From Pseudomonas sp. KU26590 (lineage in GTDB: Bacteria; Pseudomonadota; Gammaproteobacteria; Pseudomonadales; Pseudomonadaceae): 64,000 bases of DNA. Each line of letters starts with the position of its first letter. Position 1 is the first letter of the stretch. The position numbers were made by a program, and so were the translations under genes. Of the stretch, positions 44,635-53,942 are shown piece by piece. The notes below the pieces were generated by a model. The model saw only the letters and a program-made list of their open reading frames with translations. It did not search any database and was not told where the DNA came from. Location of the stretch: the NCBI RefSeq assembly GCF_026153515.1, contig NZ_CP110644.1, forward strand, positions 1,889,501 to 1,953,500, read 5' to 3'.

Positions 44635-45153
44635 ATGCGTATGAGCCTCTTAGAGCAGGAAATGCAGGACCGTGAATACCCCGTAGCCGAGGACATGACG
44701 CTGCAGCGCAAAGTCTGGAGGTTCCAGAGGGTTGGCTGGTTCGTGCTGATGGCGATTGTCATTCTGACATTGCTCGGCTTGTTTTCCAGAGGCCCGCTCA
44801 GCACGCTCGAAACGGTGAGTGAGCAGGGTGATCTGACGGTGCAGTACGAGCGTTTCCACCGAGCTGGCGGGACCAATCCAATGATCGTTCAGGCCACGGG
44901 GCAGCCGGGCAAAGAGGTCACTCTGTCGATTGGCAAGCCTATGCTGGATGGCTTCAGCATCGAGTCTATCCAGCCGCAGCCGGTCAGCTCCATGGGCAGT
45001 CCCCAAGGTTTGAGTTTTACTTTCCCCACCGACAAGAGCGGTCACGTCACGCTCTTCATCTCATGGCGCAGCAACGGCATCGGGTTGTTTAAAAGTCAGA
45101 TCAGTGTCGTGGGCGGCGGCCACATTCCCGTCACTCAGTTCATCTACCCATAG
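44635..45153 (+). CDS. Hypothetical membrane protein upstream of the DUF421 gene
   Basis: About 172 residues, with ATG alternatives at 44635 and 44641 and a GTG at 44632. One membrane helix lies at about residues 34-52 (VGWFVLMAIVILTLLGLF). The extracytoplasmic C-terminal part is beta-rich (GDLTVQYERFHRAGGTNPMIVQATG; GHVTLFISWRSNGIGLF) and includes a C-terminal IPVTQFIYP. It lies 7 bp upstream of the YetF-like gene and the two are surely co-transcribed. This protein/YetF pairing recurs in pseudomonads as I recall. Function unknown. Confidence 0.75.
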   Translation: MRMSLLEQEMQDREYPVAEDMTLQRKVWRFQRVGWFVLMAIVILTLLGLFSRGPLSTLETVSEQGDLTVQYERFHRAGGTNPMIVQATGQPGKEVTLSIGKPMLDGFSIESIQPQPVSSMGSPQGLSFTFPTDKSGHVTLFISWRSNGIGLFKSQISVVGGGHIPVTQFIYP

Positions 45154-45160
45154 GTGCTCA

Positions 45161-45601
45161 ATGGATGCCGTACTACGCACGGGTGCGATTTATTTGGCAC
45201 TGATGGTGCTCTTCAAGATTTCTGGCCGACGATCATTGGGCGAACTGACGTCGTTTGATTTCGTGCTGCTGATGGTCATTGGCGAAGCCACCCAGCAGGC
45301 GCTGCTGGGCGATGACTTCTCCGTAACCAATGCGATTCTGGTCATTGTGACCTTGATGGTGATCGACATCGGACTTTCCCTCGTCAAGCGACGCTCCAAA
45401 CGCCTGGCCAAGCTGATCGATGGGGGCCCGACGATCATCGTTGAAAACGGTGCTTTCCTGCGTCATCGCATGCACGAGGCCCGCGTTCAGGAAGACGACA
45501 TCCTGGAGGCCGCAAGGATAGAGCAGGGCTTCGAACGAGTGGAGCAGATCAAGTACGCGATCCTGGAGCGAAACGGCAAGATCTCGATCATTCCTGCCTG
45601 A
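45161..45601 (+). CDS. YetF/YcaP-type DUF421 membrane protein
   Basis: 146 residues. Two to three N-terminal helices (about residues 7-25, 33-48, 57-75) are followed by the DUF421 cytoplasmic domain: SKRLAKLIDGGPTIIVENGAF, then EDDILEAARIEQGFERVEQIKYAILERNGKISIIP. The KISIIP ending is characteristic. Start MDAVLRTGAIYLA with AGGTG upstream. The family function is not established. In a two-gene operon with the preceding membrane protein. Confidence 0.92.
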   Translation: MDAVLRTGAIYLALMVLFKISGRRSLGELTSFDFVLLMVIGEATQQALLGDDFSVTNAILVIVTLMVIDIGLSLVKRRSKRLAKLIDGGPTIIVENGAFLRHRMHEARVQEDDILEAARIEQGFERVEQIKYAILERNGKISIIPA

Positions 45602-45878
45602 TCGTCTGCCCCGACACGGCCTGATGGGGGTGCCACCCAGCTTCGCAAACAGCTTGGTCAGCAGGGGCTTGCCAAGGCTGGATATCAGATCTGGCCGTTG
45701 CTCCCTCCGCGTAGCTCGTTTGAAACACACCTCGCAAGCGTAGCCCCTATTACTGAACAATTTCAGCGAGTTGACGGCCATTTATTCAGCCAGACCGATA
45801 AAGTTTTTTTCGCTCAAGACGATATGAATGGCAAGGTGCCATGGAGGAGGCCCGTCACGCATTTCGAGTTTGTACCAC

Positions 45879-47183
45879 ATGCCCAATTTTTTACTTCTTC
45901 GCCGTGATCGTCGCGCCCTGAAGCAACTGCTGACGTCGATCATGAGCGGCGAAAATCCTGAGGTCGCCCAGTGCAAAGAAGGTCCAGCAGTTCTGGATGC
46001 CTGGCGCTTGATCCAGTCCTCCAATGAACAATACCAATCGCGCATAGGCCAGCTCGAAAGAGAGCTTGAGGATGCCCGCGAGTTGCTCCGCGAATCGGCA
46101 GCCTCCGCGTCAGCCCATGAGATCAGGTTCGATCTGGTCAATCTCGCGTCCAGTGAAGGTCTTTGGGACATGGAGGTCGTGGCCGGCGATCCGGTTAACC
46201 CCGGAAATCGCTTTTGGTGGTCGCAGCAGTTTCGCAGCCTTTTGGGATTCAAGGACGAAAGAGATTTTCCAAACGTGCTCGCCAGTTGGGCGGATCGGCT
46301 CCATCCGCAGGACAAGCAGGCAACACTCGACGCCTTCGCTCGCCACCTCAACGACAAGTCCGGAATGACTCCCTACAAAGTCAAAAATCGGCTCGCCATG
46401 AAAGACGGTTCGTATCGCTGGTTTTACGCACAGGGTGAGACACTCCGAGACGAGCGAGGCACGCCAGTCCGGGTCGCTGGCTCGCTTCGGGATATCCATG
46501 ACCAACTGGAGCGGGATCAGGAGCACGACGTCATCATCACGAGATTCGAGCTGGCGCGGGAAATGCTCTCGGATGGGCTTTGGGATATGGAGGTCATTGC
46601 CGGAGACCCGGTAAACCCTAAAAACCCGTTCTGGTGGTCACCTCAGTTCCGTCGGTTGCTGGGTTTCGAAACGGTTGAGGAGTTTCCAGATGTGTTGGAC
46701 AGCTGGGCATCCAGATTACACCCGGATGACAAGGACAGAAGCCTCAGCGCTTTCGGGGCCCATTTGAATGACAGATCTGGCAAGACACCTTTTGATATCG
46801 AGTACCGGCTGAGGATGAAAAGCGGCGAATATCGGTGGTTTCGTGCGCGAGGCCAGACCAGGCGTGATCCCGCCGGCTCGCCTCTGCGAGTAGTCGGTGC
46901 TTTGGTGGACGTCAACTTGCAGCACGAGCAGGAAGTGCTGAGGGAAACAGAGGTCAAGCATCAGCAAACGCTTGAGCACAACATCGCTCAGTTGTCCCAG
47001 ATCGTGGGGACGATCCAGAGCATCGCCAGCCAGACCAACCTTTTAGCCCTGAATGCGGCTATTGAGGCTGCACGTGCGGGGGAGGCGGGTCGGGGCTTCG
47101 CAGTGGTTGCCGACGAGGTTCGCAAGTTGGCAACGCGCACCACTGAAGCCACTGAGCAGGCAGCCGGCATGATTGCCCGCTAG
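45879..47183 (+). CDS. BdlA-like soluble chemoreceptor with tandem PAS domains
   Basis: 434 residues, no membrane helix. A short coiled coil (about residues 40-80) leads into two PAS_3 domains (about 90-215 and 217-345). They are near-duplicates: both contain GLWDMEVxAGDPVNP and FWWSxQFRxLLGF. A short methyl-accepting module follows, with the conserved hairpin tip [35 protein letters not shown], but its descending helix ends after about 30 residues. Two-PAS soluble receptors like this include BdlA, a P. aeruginosa biofilm-dispersion factor. Conserved Trp residues hint at haem or flavin sensing, unproven. The start is the ATG at 45879; the frame extends 17 codons upstream. Confidence 0.88.
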   Translation: MPNFLLLRRDRRALKQLLTSIMSGENPEVAQCKEGPAVLDAWRLIQSSNEQYQSRIGQLERELEDARELLRESAASASAHEIRFDLVNLASSEGLWDMEVVAGDPVNPGNRFWWSQQFRSLLGFKDERDFPNVLASWADRLHPQDKQATLDAFARHLNDKSGMTPYKVKNRLAMKDGSYRWFYAQGETLRDERGTPVRVAGSLRDIHDQLERDQEHDVIITRFELAREMLSDGLWDMEVIAGDPVNPKNPFWWSPQFRRLLGFETVEEFPDVLDSWASRLHPDDKDRSLSAFGAHLNDRSGKTPFDIEYRLRMKSGEYRWFRARGQTRRDPAGSPLRVVGALVDVNLQHEQEVLRETEVKHQQTLEHNIAQLSQIVGTIQSIASQTNLLALNAAIEAARAGEAGRGFAVVADEVRKLATRTTEATEQAAGMIAR

Positions 47184-47287
47184 ACCCCACTTCCTTCAAC
47201 CCCCTGGTTCCTTGAATCAGGTCGAGGTCCGAAAAACAGTAGTTCGGAAGAAGACTCTCCAACGCAAACGCCCTGGGATCGGCAGGA

Positions 47288-47665
47288 TCACTGCCGATTT
47301 ATCGCCAAGGCTAATGCGCGCCGACAAATTGTCCCTATATCCATGGAATGCCAAGGTTTAGGGATGAAAAGTGGAGCATATCCAGACTCCAGGATTTGTT
47401 GCCCTCGTCCCCCGGAGGACAAGATCACAGGGATGCGGGGCCAGTGCGCTTGCACCCGATTTGCCAGCCCGATACCGCTCAGCCCACCCGGCATATGGAT
47501 GTCGGACAGGATGAGATCTGCCCCTCCCGAGGTCTCGCACAACCAGTCCCAAGCGTCGTCGCCCGTCTCTGCTGTTACGACCTCGAAGCCTTCCGTCTCT
47601 AAAATTTCATGGATTAAACTGCGGATGAGCCAGTCATCTTCCACCACTAATACGGTTGATAACAC
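47288..47665 (-). CDS. Stand-alone receiver-domain response regulator
   Basis: 125 residues, receiver only, with no output domain. The acidic pair is in VEDDWLIRS, the phospho-acceptor in LILSDIHMPGG (about residue 54) and the Lys in PLFIPKPW. It starts at GTG. This type resembles CheY-like or Sma0114-like receivers that end phosphorelays. Convergent with the chemoreceptor gene, 105 bp apart, which would suit a shared pathway, though nothing proves it. Confidence 0.88.
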   Translation of the reverse strand: MLSTVLVVEDDWLIRSLIHEILETEGFEVVTAETGDDAWDWLCETSGGADLILSDIHMPGGLSGIGLANRVQAHWPRIPVILSSGGRGQQILESGYAPLFIPKPWHSMDIGTICRRALALAINRQ

Positions 47666-47911
47666 TGTGATGTGCCCATGCTTGTTTGTCGTAAAGTTGG
47701 ACTAGGCCAGTGTCTGGGGGTTCCCACTTCCCATATAGCCTTAGTTCAGGTGTGTTTGCACGTTTATACCGCTCTAATTGAGTGGGGTATCGTTCTATGC
47801 AAAGCCTGAATCGCCCTTGATTATCTGGATAGCTATCAATAATACCGGCGGAGCGTGGCGAACTAGCCGGTACAATCCCCTGTCGCTGACCACCCGGAGC
47901 CTGCGCCTTTA

Positions 47912-49723
47912 ATGTCGTTGTTCAATCGTTTGACTGCATTTTCAACCCAGAGCGGCAGGGCGGTCAGCCTTGTCTGGGCGACGTCCCGCCCCTTGTTCAG
48001 CGGCTTGGTCGTGGCAACGCTGATCGCCGGCATTTTGCCCGCACTTGCCGCCTGGATCGGCCAGCAGATCGTCGATGCGGTGGTTCAGGCGATGCAGATC
48101 CATGGCACTGGCAGCCAGGCGCCGGTATGGCCTGTCCTGCGTTACGTGTTGGCCGAGGCGGGCGTATTGGCGTTGCTGGCCGCGGCGCAACGGGCGCTTT
48201 CAATGCAGCAAGCGCTGCTGCGGGTGCAGTTGGGGCAGAAGGTCAACCTGATGATCCTCGAAAAAGCCCAGACCCTTTCGCTGCTGCAGTTCGAAGACTC
48301 GGCCTTTTACGACAAGTTGGTGCGCGTGCGCCGGGATGCATCGACCCGGCCACTGGGCCTCGTCACAAAAGGGCTGGGGCTTACGCAAAACCTCATCTCG
48401 CTGGTCAGCTTCGCGGTGCTGCTGGTGCATTTTTCTCCTTGGGCGCTGCTGATCCTGGTGCTTGGCGCGCTGCCGGTGTTCTTCGCCGAGACGCATTTTT
48501 CCGGTAATGCCTTCCGCCTGTTCCAGCGTCGCGCCCCGGAAACCCGCCATCAAAATTACCTGGAAGCCTTGCTGTCCCATGAGTCGCACACCAAAGAAGT
48601 GAAGCTGTTCGGCATGGCGCCGTTGTTGCTGCAACGCTATCGCGACAATTTCACGCGCCTGTACGCCGAAGACCGCCGACTCACCGTGCGGCGCGACGCC
48701 TGGGGCTTTGTCCTCGGGCTATTGGGCACTGCCGCGTTCTACGTGGCCTACGCCTGGGTGGTCATGGACACCGTGCGCGGCCAGACCACGCTGGGGCAGA
48801 TGACGATGTACCTGGTGCTGTTCAAGCAAGGCCAGGTCGCCATCACTGCCAGCCTCAGTGCGATTGCCGGGTTGTACGAGGACGGCCTGTACCTGTCTGA
48901 CCTCTACGAATACCTTGGCGTGCCGGTGGCACCCAGACGCGGCACGCTGAAGGCCGGTGCACGCCCAGGCGACGGCCTGCGCTGCGAGCGCTTGGGGTTC
49001 CGCTACCCGGGTGCCGCGCAGCCCACGCTCAGCGACATCAGCCTGCACCTGACGCCTGGCATGAGCCTGGCGCTGGTGGGCGAAAACGGCTCGGGCAAAA
49101 CCACATTGATCAAACTGCTGACCCGACTCTATACGCCTGACGAAGGCCGGATCCTGCTGGACGGCAGCGATTTGCAGGACTGGGACGGACAGGCCTTGCA
49201 GCAGCGCATCGGGGTGATCTTTCAGGACTACATCCGTTACCAGATGACGGTCGGGGAAAACCTTGGTGTGGGTGACGTCGACGCGTTCGATGACCAGGAC
49301 CGTTGGCGCGATGCGGCCACTCAAGGAATCGCCGCCGAATTCATCGAACGCTTGAGCAACGGCTATCACACACAGTTGGGGCGCTGGTTCGCCGGTGGGC
49401 AGGAATTGTCCGGTGGGCAATGGCAAAAGCTGGCGCTGTCGCGAGCCTACATGCGCCGTGAGGCCGACCTGCTGATTCTGGACGAACCGACGGCCGCCCT
49501 CGACGCTGCGGCCGAGGCTGCCGTATTCGAGCACTTTCGCGAGTACGCCAAGGGGCGCATGACGTTGCTGATTTCCCACCGATTCTCCAGCGTGCGCAAC
49601 GCCGATCACATCATCGTGCTGGATCAGGGCCGGATTCTGGAACAAGGCACCCACGCGCAACTGACGGCGGGCGCCGGGCGCTATGCCAGCCTGTTCGACA
49701 TCCAGGCGCGTGGGTATCGGTAA
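47912..49723 (+). CDS. ABC exporter, fused membrane and ATPase domains
   Basis: 603 residues. The N-terminal exporter membrane domain (residues about 20-330) has six helices. The C-terminal ATPase has Walker A GENGSGKTTL, a Q-loop FQDYIRYQMTVGENLG, the signature LSGGQWQKLALSRAY, Walker B LLILDEPTAALD and the H-loop LLISHRFSSVR. It probably works as a homodimer. Related exporters carry lipids, peptides or microcins; no substrate gene adjoins it. A 23-bp copy of its codons 12-19 region occurs after the GST gene. Confidence 0.93.
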   Translation: MSLFNRLTAFSTQSGRAVSLVWATSRPLFSGLVVATLIAGILPALAAWIGQQIVDAVVQAMQIHGTGSQAPVWPVLRYVLAEAGVLALLAAAQRALSMQQALLRVQLGQKVNLMILEKAQTLSLLQFEDSAFYDKLVRVRRDASTRPLGLVTKGLGLTQNLISLVSFAVLLVHFSPWALLILVLGALPVFFAETHFSGNAFRLFQRRAPETRHQNYLEALLSHESHTKEVKLFGMAPLLLQRYRDNFTRLYAEDRRLTVRRDAWGFVLGLLGTAAFYVAYAWVVMDTVRGQTTLGQMTMYLVLFKQGQVAITASLSAIAGLYEDGLYLSDLYEYLGVPVAPRRGTLKAGARPGDGLRCERLGFRYPGAAQPTLSDISLHLTPGMSLALVGENGSGKTTLIKLLTRLYTPDEGRILLDGSDLQDWDGQALQQRIGVIFQDYIRYQMTVGENLGVGDVDAFDDQDRWRDAATQGIAAEFIERLSNGYHTQLGRWFAGGQELSGGQWQKLALSRAYMRREADLLILDEPTAALDAAAEAAVFEHFREYAKGRMTLLISHRFSSVRNADHIIVLDQGRILEQGTHAQLTAGAGRYASLFDIQARGYR

Positions 49724-49769
49724 CGGCACGGCTACGTCTTGCGCCCGGAGCCGGCAATCGTCGTGAGGG

Positions 49770-49955
49770 TTATTTCGTCGTGGGGCCACGATGCCCGGCC
49801 AGAGCGCGACGCAGGCGGAAGTTATCCACCCCCAGCGAGATGAGCAGCACGCCGCTCAGCACCGAAAACGCGTCATCGCCCAGATAATGCAGGATCGCCC
49901 ACGCGAGCAGCGAAACACCCAGGGCGCAAATCAGCAGCAGGACAGAATCTCTCAT
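49770..49955 (-). CDS. Small two-helix membrane protein
   Basis: 61 residues with two hydrophobic helices (VLLLICALGVSLLAWAILHYLG and FSVLSGVLLISLGVDNFRL) and a basic tail. Its start overlaps the stop of the upstream 71-residue protein by 4 bp, so they are coupled. No known family recognised. Confidence 0.6.
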   Translation of the reverse strand: MRDSVLLLICALGVSLLAWAILHYLGDDAFSVLSGVLLISLGVDNFRLRRALAGHRGPTTK

Positions 49956-50167
49956 GCGGTCTGCTGCCAGTGTCGATCCAACATCTTCCCCGGGTGGTCC
50001 GAATCAATGATTTCCATGACGGTGACCCTGGAACCAAATTTGTCGATCTGGGTTGCCAGGGCTGTGGCGGTCGCAAGCGCAGTGGTTGCGTTGGCGAATA
50101 GCGTTTCCGGGGCGGCAAGCCCGAGCGCATCCATGTTTTCTTTGAAGTACCGGTAAAGCTCGGACAT
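49952..50167 (-). CDS. Hypothetical 71-residue protein
   Basis: Begins MSELYRYFKENMDALGLAAPETLF and contains an alanine/threonine-rich helix (ANATTALATATALATQIDKFG). Probably a soluble helical protein. GGAAGACAACAG precedes the ATG. Coupled to the small membrane protein by a 4-bp overlap. Function unknown. Confidence 0.6.
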   Translation of the reverse strand: MSELYRYFKENMDALGLAAPETLFANATTALATATALATQIDKFGSRVTVMEIIDSDHPGKMLDRHWQQTA

Positions 50168-50450
50168 CTGTTGTCTTCCTTGGCAAAGTGGTTATTGCAC
50201 AACCCGCAGGCGGTCTCGATCGGTCGGGTTGCTATCGTAGTCACCCGGAATGGGTGTGTCCAAAATACATACACGCCCTTGGTAGCCACATTCGCTTTTC
50301 TCTAAACCTCACGCCACAATAAGTCTTCGACCACCGCCCCTTGCACAAAACCGTCCCTGCACTATGGTTCTGCCTTAGGTAGTAACGCGACCGAACCCCG
50401 ATGGGTTGCTTTAGGCGCTTTCGAGCGATGGCATCTTATCGGGGGTTTAC

Positions 50451-51578
50451 ATGCAAGAAGCGACACGGTTTCACGCGCTGGACAGCCTGCGCGGTATCTG
50501 CGCAATCGCGGTTGTCCTCTATCACACCCATCTCGTCGGCAGTATCACGGAGTGGACCTTCTTCTCCAACGCCGACCTGTTCGTCGAGTTTTTCTTTGTC
50601 CTCAGCGGCTTCGTCATGGCGCACGCCTACGGCAGCAAGGGCCAACTGGACGTCAGCCACTTCCTGATTTCGCGCACTTTCCGCCTGTTACCTCTGCATG
50701 TGTTCATGCTCGCGGTATTCATCGGCCTGGAATGCCTCAAGTACGCCGCCTACAAACAGGGTTTTTCCTTCAATCAGACACCCTTTACCGGCGCATACGC
50801 CCCGTCGCAGATCCTGCCCAATCTCCTGCTGCTGCACAGCTGGACGCACCTGACGGAAAACATGTCATTCAACACGGCGGCCTGGAGCATCAGCATCGAG
50901 TACTGGACCTACATGGTCTTCGCCGCAACCCTGTTCATGGCTGCTACTCGTCGATACCTGCTGTGGACAGTTCTTGCGGTCGGCGGATTTGCTCTGCTTT
51001 ACCGCCAGATCGATGTACTGACCGTCTACGCGCAAAAAGGCTTGGGCTGTTTCTTTGCCGGTGCGTTGGCTTACGCCGTTTTCAACCGCCTAAGACGCTG
51101 GATTGCGCCTGGCTTTGCATTGCTCAGCGTGTTGGAAGCCCTGGCAGTAATCGCCATCTGGTGGGTGCTGACCTCTGAGTTGCCGCAAAAGATATTGGCG
51201 GCCAGCGCGGTGTTCTGCGTGACCATCGTGCTGTTTGCCTTTGATGGCGGGGCGTTGTCCCGCGTGCTCAAGCATGAATGCTTCGCTCGTCTGGGGCGGT
51301 GGTCCTACTCGATCTACCTGACCCATCTGGCCGTGCTGTTCTTCGTGATTTCGGCGTTTATGGTGGTGCAGAAAAAAACCGGCTTTGAAGCCGCGCCGAT
51401 GCTGAGCAATATCCGCTACCTGGACACCGGGCATGTCTGGCTGAATAACCTGGTGCTACTGCTTATTCTTGCGGTGGTCGTGACGATTTCCAGCGCGACT
51501 TATCACTATGTCGAGCTAAGAGGGCAAAGGGTGGGCAAGCAGTTGTTGCGGCGCAGGATGGCGATGCCCGTGGGCTGA
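50451..51578 (+). CDS. Acyltransferase 3 (OafA/YrhL-type) membrane protein
   Basis: 375 residues with about ten helices. The catalytic His is in LDSLRGICAIAVVLYHTHLVG, and the second motif is FFFVLSGFVMAHAYGSK. FSYSIYLTHLAVLFFV-type sequence (WSYSIYLTHLAVLFF) marks the end of the core. It moves O-acetyl or other acyl groups to surface polysaccharide or lipid. Its 3' end, together with 27 bp of a META-gene end beyond it, recurs at 56013 as a non-functional copy. Confidence 0.92.
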   Translation: MQEATRFHALDSLRGICAIAVVLYHTHLVGSITEWTFFSNADLFVEFFFVLSGFVMAHAYGSKGQLDVSHFLISRTFRLLPLHVFMLAVFIGLECLKYAAYKQGFSFNQTPFTGAYAPSQILPNLLLLHSWTHLTENMSFNTAAWSISIEYWTYMVFAATLFMAATRRYLLWTVLAVGGFALLYRQIDVLTVYAQKGLGCFFAGALAYAVFNRLRRWIAPGFALLSVLEALAVIAIWWVLTSELPQKILAASAVFCVTIVLFAFDGGALSRVLKHECFARLGRWSYSIYLTHLAVLFFVISAFMVVQKKTGFEAAPMLSNIRYLDTGHVWLNNLVLLLILAVVVTISSATYHYVELRGQRVGKQLLRRRMAMPVG

Positions 51579-51612
51579 CGCGGTCAGTCCTCCCCCAGCC
51601 AGAACCGCAACG
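51500..51612. repeat. 113-bp direct repeat, left copy (acyltransferase 3' end plus META-gene remnant)
   Basis: Aligns without gaps to 56013-56125 at about 79 percent identity. Here the acyltransferase end is intact (stop 51576-51578), and the next 27 bp on the minus strand encode the last residues of a META-type lipoprotein (RFWLGED-stop), with nothing of the gene beyond. It marks the left edge of the katB-ankB-kinase segment. Confidence 0.85.
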
Positions 51613-51761
51613 AATACGGCGCTTGCCGAACCGGCCAAGCCAGTCGCCTCACGTCAATATTTTTAAATTTATCAAACACATAGTCAGAACTAATTCAGCA
51701 TTCGCGGGCTCTAGCCGTAGGCTTTCACTCTCAGAACAACCAAAAACAGAGAGAGTCCGCG

Positions 51762-53288
51762 ATGTATTTACCCCGCTCCCCTATCGCAGCCAGCCTGATT
51801 GGCGCGAGCCTGATGGTCAGTTCTGCCGCGTACGCAGACACCCTGACCCGCGACAACGGCGCCGCCGTCGGCGACAACCAGAACTCCCAGACCGCCGGCC
51901 CAACCGGCCCGGTCCTCCTGCAAGATGTGCAGTTGCTGCAAAAGCTCCAGCGCTTTGATCGTGAACGCATTCCGGAGCGTGTCGTGCATGCTCGCGGTAC
52001 GGGCGTACACGGCGAATTCGTGGCTTCCGACGACGCCTCTGATCTGAGCAAAGCCAAGGTCTTCAGCAAAGGCGAGCACACCCCGGTGTTCGTGCGGTTT
52101 TCAGCCGTTGTCCACGGCAACCACTCCCCTGAAACCCTGCGTGACCCCCGCGGCTTTGCCACCAAGTTCTACACCGCCGACGGCAATTGGGACCTGGTCG
52201 GTAACAACTTCCCGACGTTTTTCATCCGCGACGCGATCAAGTTCCCGGACATGGTCCACGCCTTCAAGCCTGACCCGCGCACCAACCTGGATGACGACTC
52301 CCGACGTTTCGACTTCTTCTCCCACGTCCCGGAAGCCACGCGGACGTTGACCTTGCTGTACTCCAACGAAGGCACGCCCGCCAGCTATCGCACCATGGAT
52401 GGCAACGGCGTACATGCCTACAAACTGGTGAACGCCAAGGGCGAAGTCAACTATGTGAAGTTTCACTGGAAGAGTCTGCAGGGCCTGAAGAACCTCGATC
52501 CCAAGCAGGTCGCTGAAGTGCAATCCAAGGACTACAGCCACCTGACCCACGATCTGGTTGCCGCTATCAACAAGGGCGATTTTCCGAAGTGGGACCTGTA
52601 CGTCCAGGTGGTCAAGCCTGAAGACCTGGCGAAGTTCGACTTCGACCCGCTGGACGCCACCAAGATCTGGCCAAATATCCCCGAGCGCAAAATCGGCCAG
52701 ATGGTCCTGAACAAGAATGTGGATAACTACTTCCAGGAAACCGAGCAGGTCGCCATGGCGCCAGCCAACGTGGTGCCGGGTATCGAGCCTTCGGAAGATC
52801 GCCTGCTGCAGGGCCGGGTATTTTCCTACGCGGACACCCAGCTCTATCGCGTGGGCCCTAACGTGTTGAGCCTCCCGATCAACGCGCCACGGGTCAAGGT
52901 CAACAACGGCAACCAGGACGGCCCGCTCAACACTGGCCACACCACCACCGGCGTGAACTACGAGCCAAGCCGACTCAATCCGCGTCCAGCGGCTGAAGAA
53001 GCGCGCTACAGCCAGCTGCCACTGTCCGGCAGCACACAGCAGGCCAAGATCCAGAAAGAGCAAAACTTCAAGCAGGCGGGCGACTTGTACCGTTCCTACA
53101 GCGAGAAGGACCGCAAGGATCTGATCCAGAGTTTTGGTGAATCCCTGGCGACCACCGATACCGAAAGCAAGAACATCATGCTGTCGTTCCTCTACAAGGC
53201 GGATCCGGAATACGGCACCGGCGTGACCAAGGTTGCCAATGGCGATCTGGCCAAGGTCAAGCAACTGGCCGCTGCACTGAAAGACTGA
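51762..53288 (+). CDS. katB: Periplasmic catalase KatB (clade of monofunctional heme catalases)
   Basis: 508 residues. A signal peptide ends after SSAAYA near residue 25, so the enzyme is exported. Catalytic residues are the distal His in RVVHARGTGVHGEF, an Asn in the GNNFPTFFIRD segment, and the proximal heme Tyr in RVFSYADTQLYR. It degrades H2O2. In P. aeruginosa katB is peroxide-inducible (OxyR) and followed by ankB, as here. A 10-bp stem-loop separates the two genes. Confidence 0.95.
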   Translation: MYLPRSPIAASLIGASLMVSSAAYADTLTRDNGAAVGDNQNSQTAGPTGPVLLQDVQLLQKLQRFDRERIPERVVHARGTGVHGEFVASDDASDLSKAKVFSKGEHTPVFVRFSAVVHGNHSPETLRDPRGFATKFYTADGNWDLVGNNFPTFFIRDAIKFPDMVHAFKPDPRTNLDDDSRRFDFFSHVPEATRTLTLLYSNEGTPASYRTMDGNGVHAYKLVNAKGEVNYVKFHWKSLQGLKNLDPKQVAEVQSKDYSHLTHDLVAAINKGDFPKWDLYVQVVKPEDLAKFDFDPLDATKIWPNIPERKIGQMVLNKNVDNYFQETEQVAMAPANVVPGIEPSEDRLLQGRVFSYADTQLYRVGPNVLSLPINAPRVKVNNGNQDGPLNTGHTTTGVNYEPSRLNPRPAAEEARYSQLPLSGSTQQAKIQKEQNFKQAGDLYRSYSEKDRKDLIQSFGESLATTDTESKNIMLSFLYKADPEYGTGVTKVANGDLAKVKQLAAALKD

Positions 53289-53295
53289 CCGACCA

Positions 53296-53324
53296 CCTCG
53301 GCCCGTTTGCACGGCGGGCCGAGG
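53296..53324 (+). terminator. Stem-loop between katB and ankB
   Basis: CCTCGGCCCG and CGGGCCGAGG form a perfect 10-bp stem with a 9-base loop, followed by CTTTA. The T-run is short, so partial termination or mRNA protection is more likely than a full stop. Confidence 0.6.
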
Positions 53325-53358
53325 CTTTAGGAGGACATGACCTTTTGGAGGACAACAC

Positions 53359-53913
53359 ATGCGCAGAACCTTTTATGCGCTGTTGCTGTGTCTAACGGCG
53401 GGCGTGGTCGACGCCGGCCCGTCAGATACCGGCAGCACTGCCGATACCCAGGCACAACTTAAAGAGCTGTTTTTTCAGGCCGCCCGAGACGGACGCCAGG
53501 ACATGCTCAACGAGTTCATCAATGCCAAATTCGACCTGAACGTACAGGACGAAAAAGGCTATACCGCCCTCATTCTCGCCGCTTACCACGGCCAGCAACC
53601 TACCGTCACCCAACTGTTGAACGCGGGCGCGGATCCCTGCGCCAAGGATCTAAGGGGCAACACGGCATTGATGGGGGCGATCTTCAAAGGCGAACTCAGC
53701 ATCGCTCGGCAACTGGTCGCCGCTAACTGTGCGCTCGATCAACGCAATAACGCGGGTCAGACGGCGGCCATGTACGCGGCGTTGTTCCATCGCAAGGATG
53801 TTCTTGACGCACTGGCCGCCAAAGGCGCGGATCTCAATGCGACGGACGCCATGGGCAACCGGGTGCAAAACCTGGAGCGCGGCGAGTTTCAGCCGTTGCC
53901 GGCGACCAGATGA
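53359..53913 (+). CDS. ankB: Ankyrin-repeat protein AnkB
   Basis: 184 residues. A signal-peptide-like N-terminus (MRRTFYALLLCLTAGVVDA) precedes about four ankyrin repeats (residues about 45-165: QDEKGYTALILAAYHGQQPTVTQLL, DLRGNTALMGAIFKGELSIARQLV, NNAGQTAAMYAALFHRKDVLDALA). In P. aeruginosa AnkB helps optimal KatB activity in the periplasm. GGAGGACAACAC precedes the start. Second gene of katB-ankB. Confidence 0.93.
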   Translation: MRRTFYALLLCLTAGVVDAGPSDTGSTADTQAQLKELFFQAARDGRQDMLNEFINAKFDLNVQDEKGYTALILAAYHGQQPTVTQLLNAGADPCAKDLRGNTALMGAIFKGELSIARQLVAANCALDQRNNAGQTAAMYAALFHRKDVLDALAAKGADLNATDAMGNRVQNLERGEFQPLPATR

Positions 53914-53942
53914 CTGCTCGCAGGCTCTAAAGGTGAGTGTCT

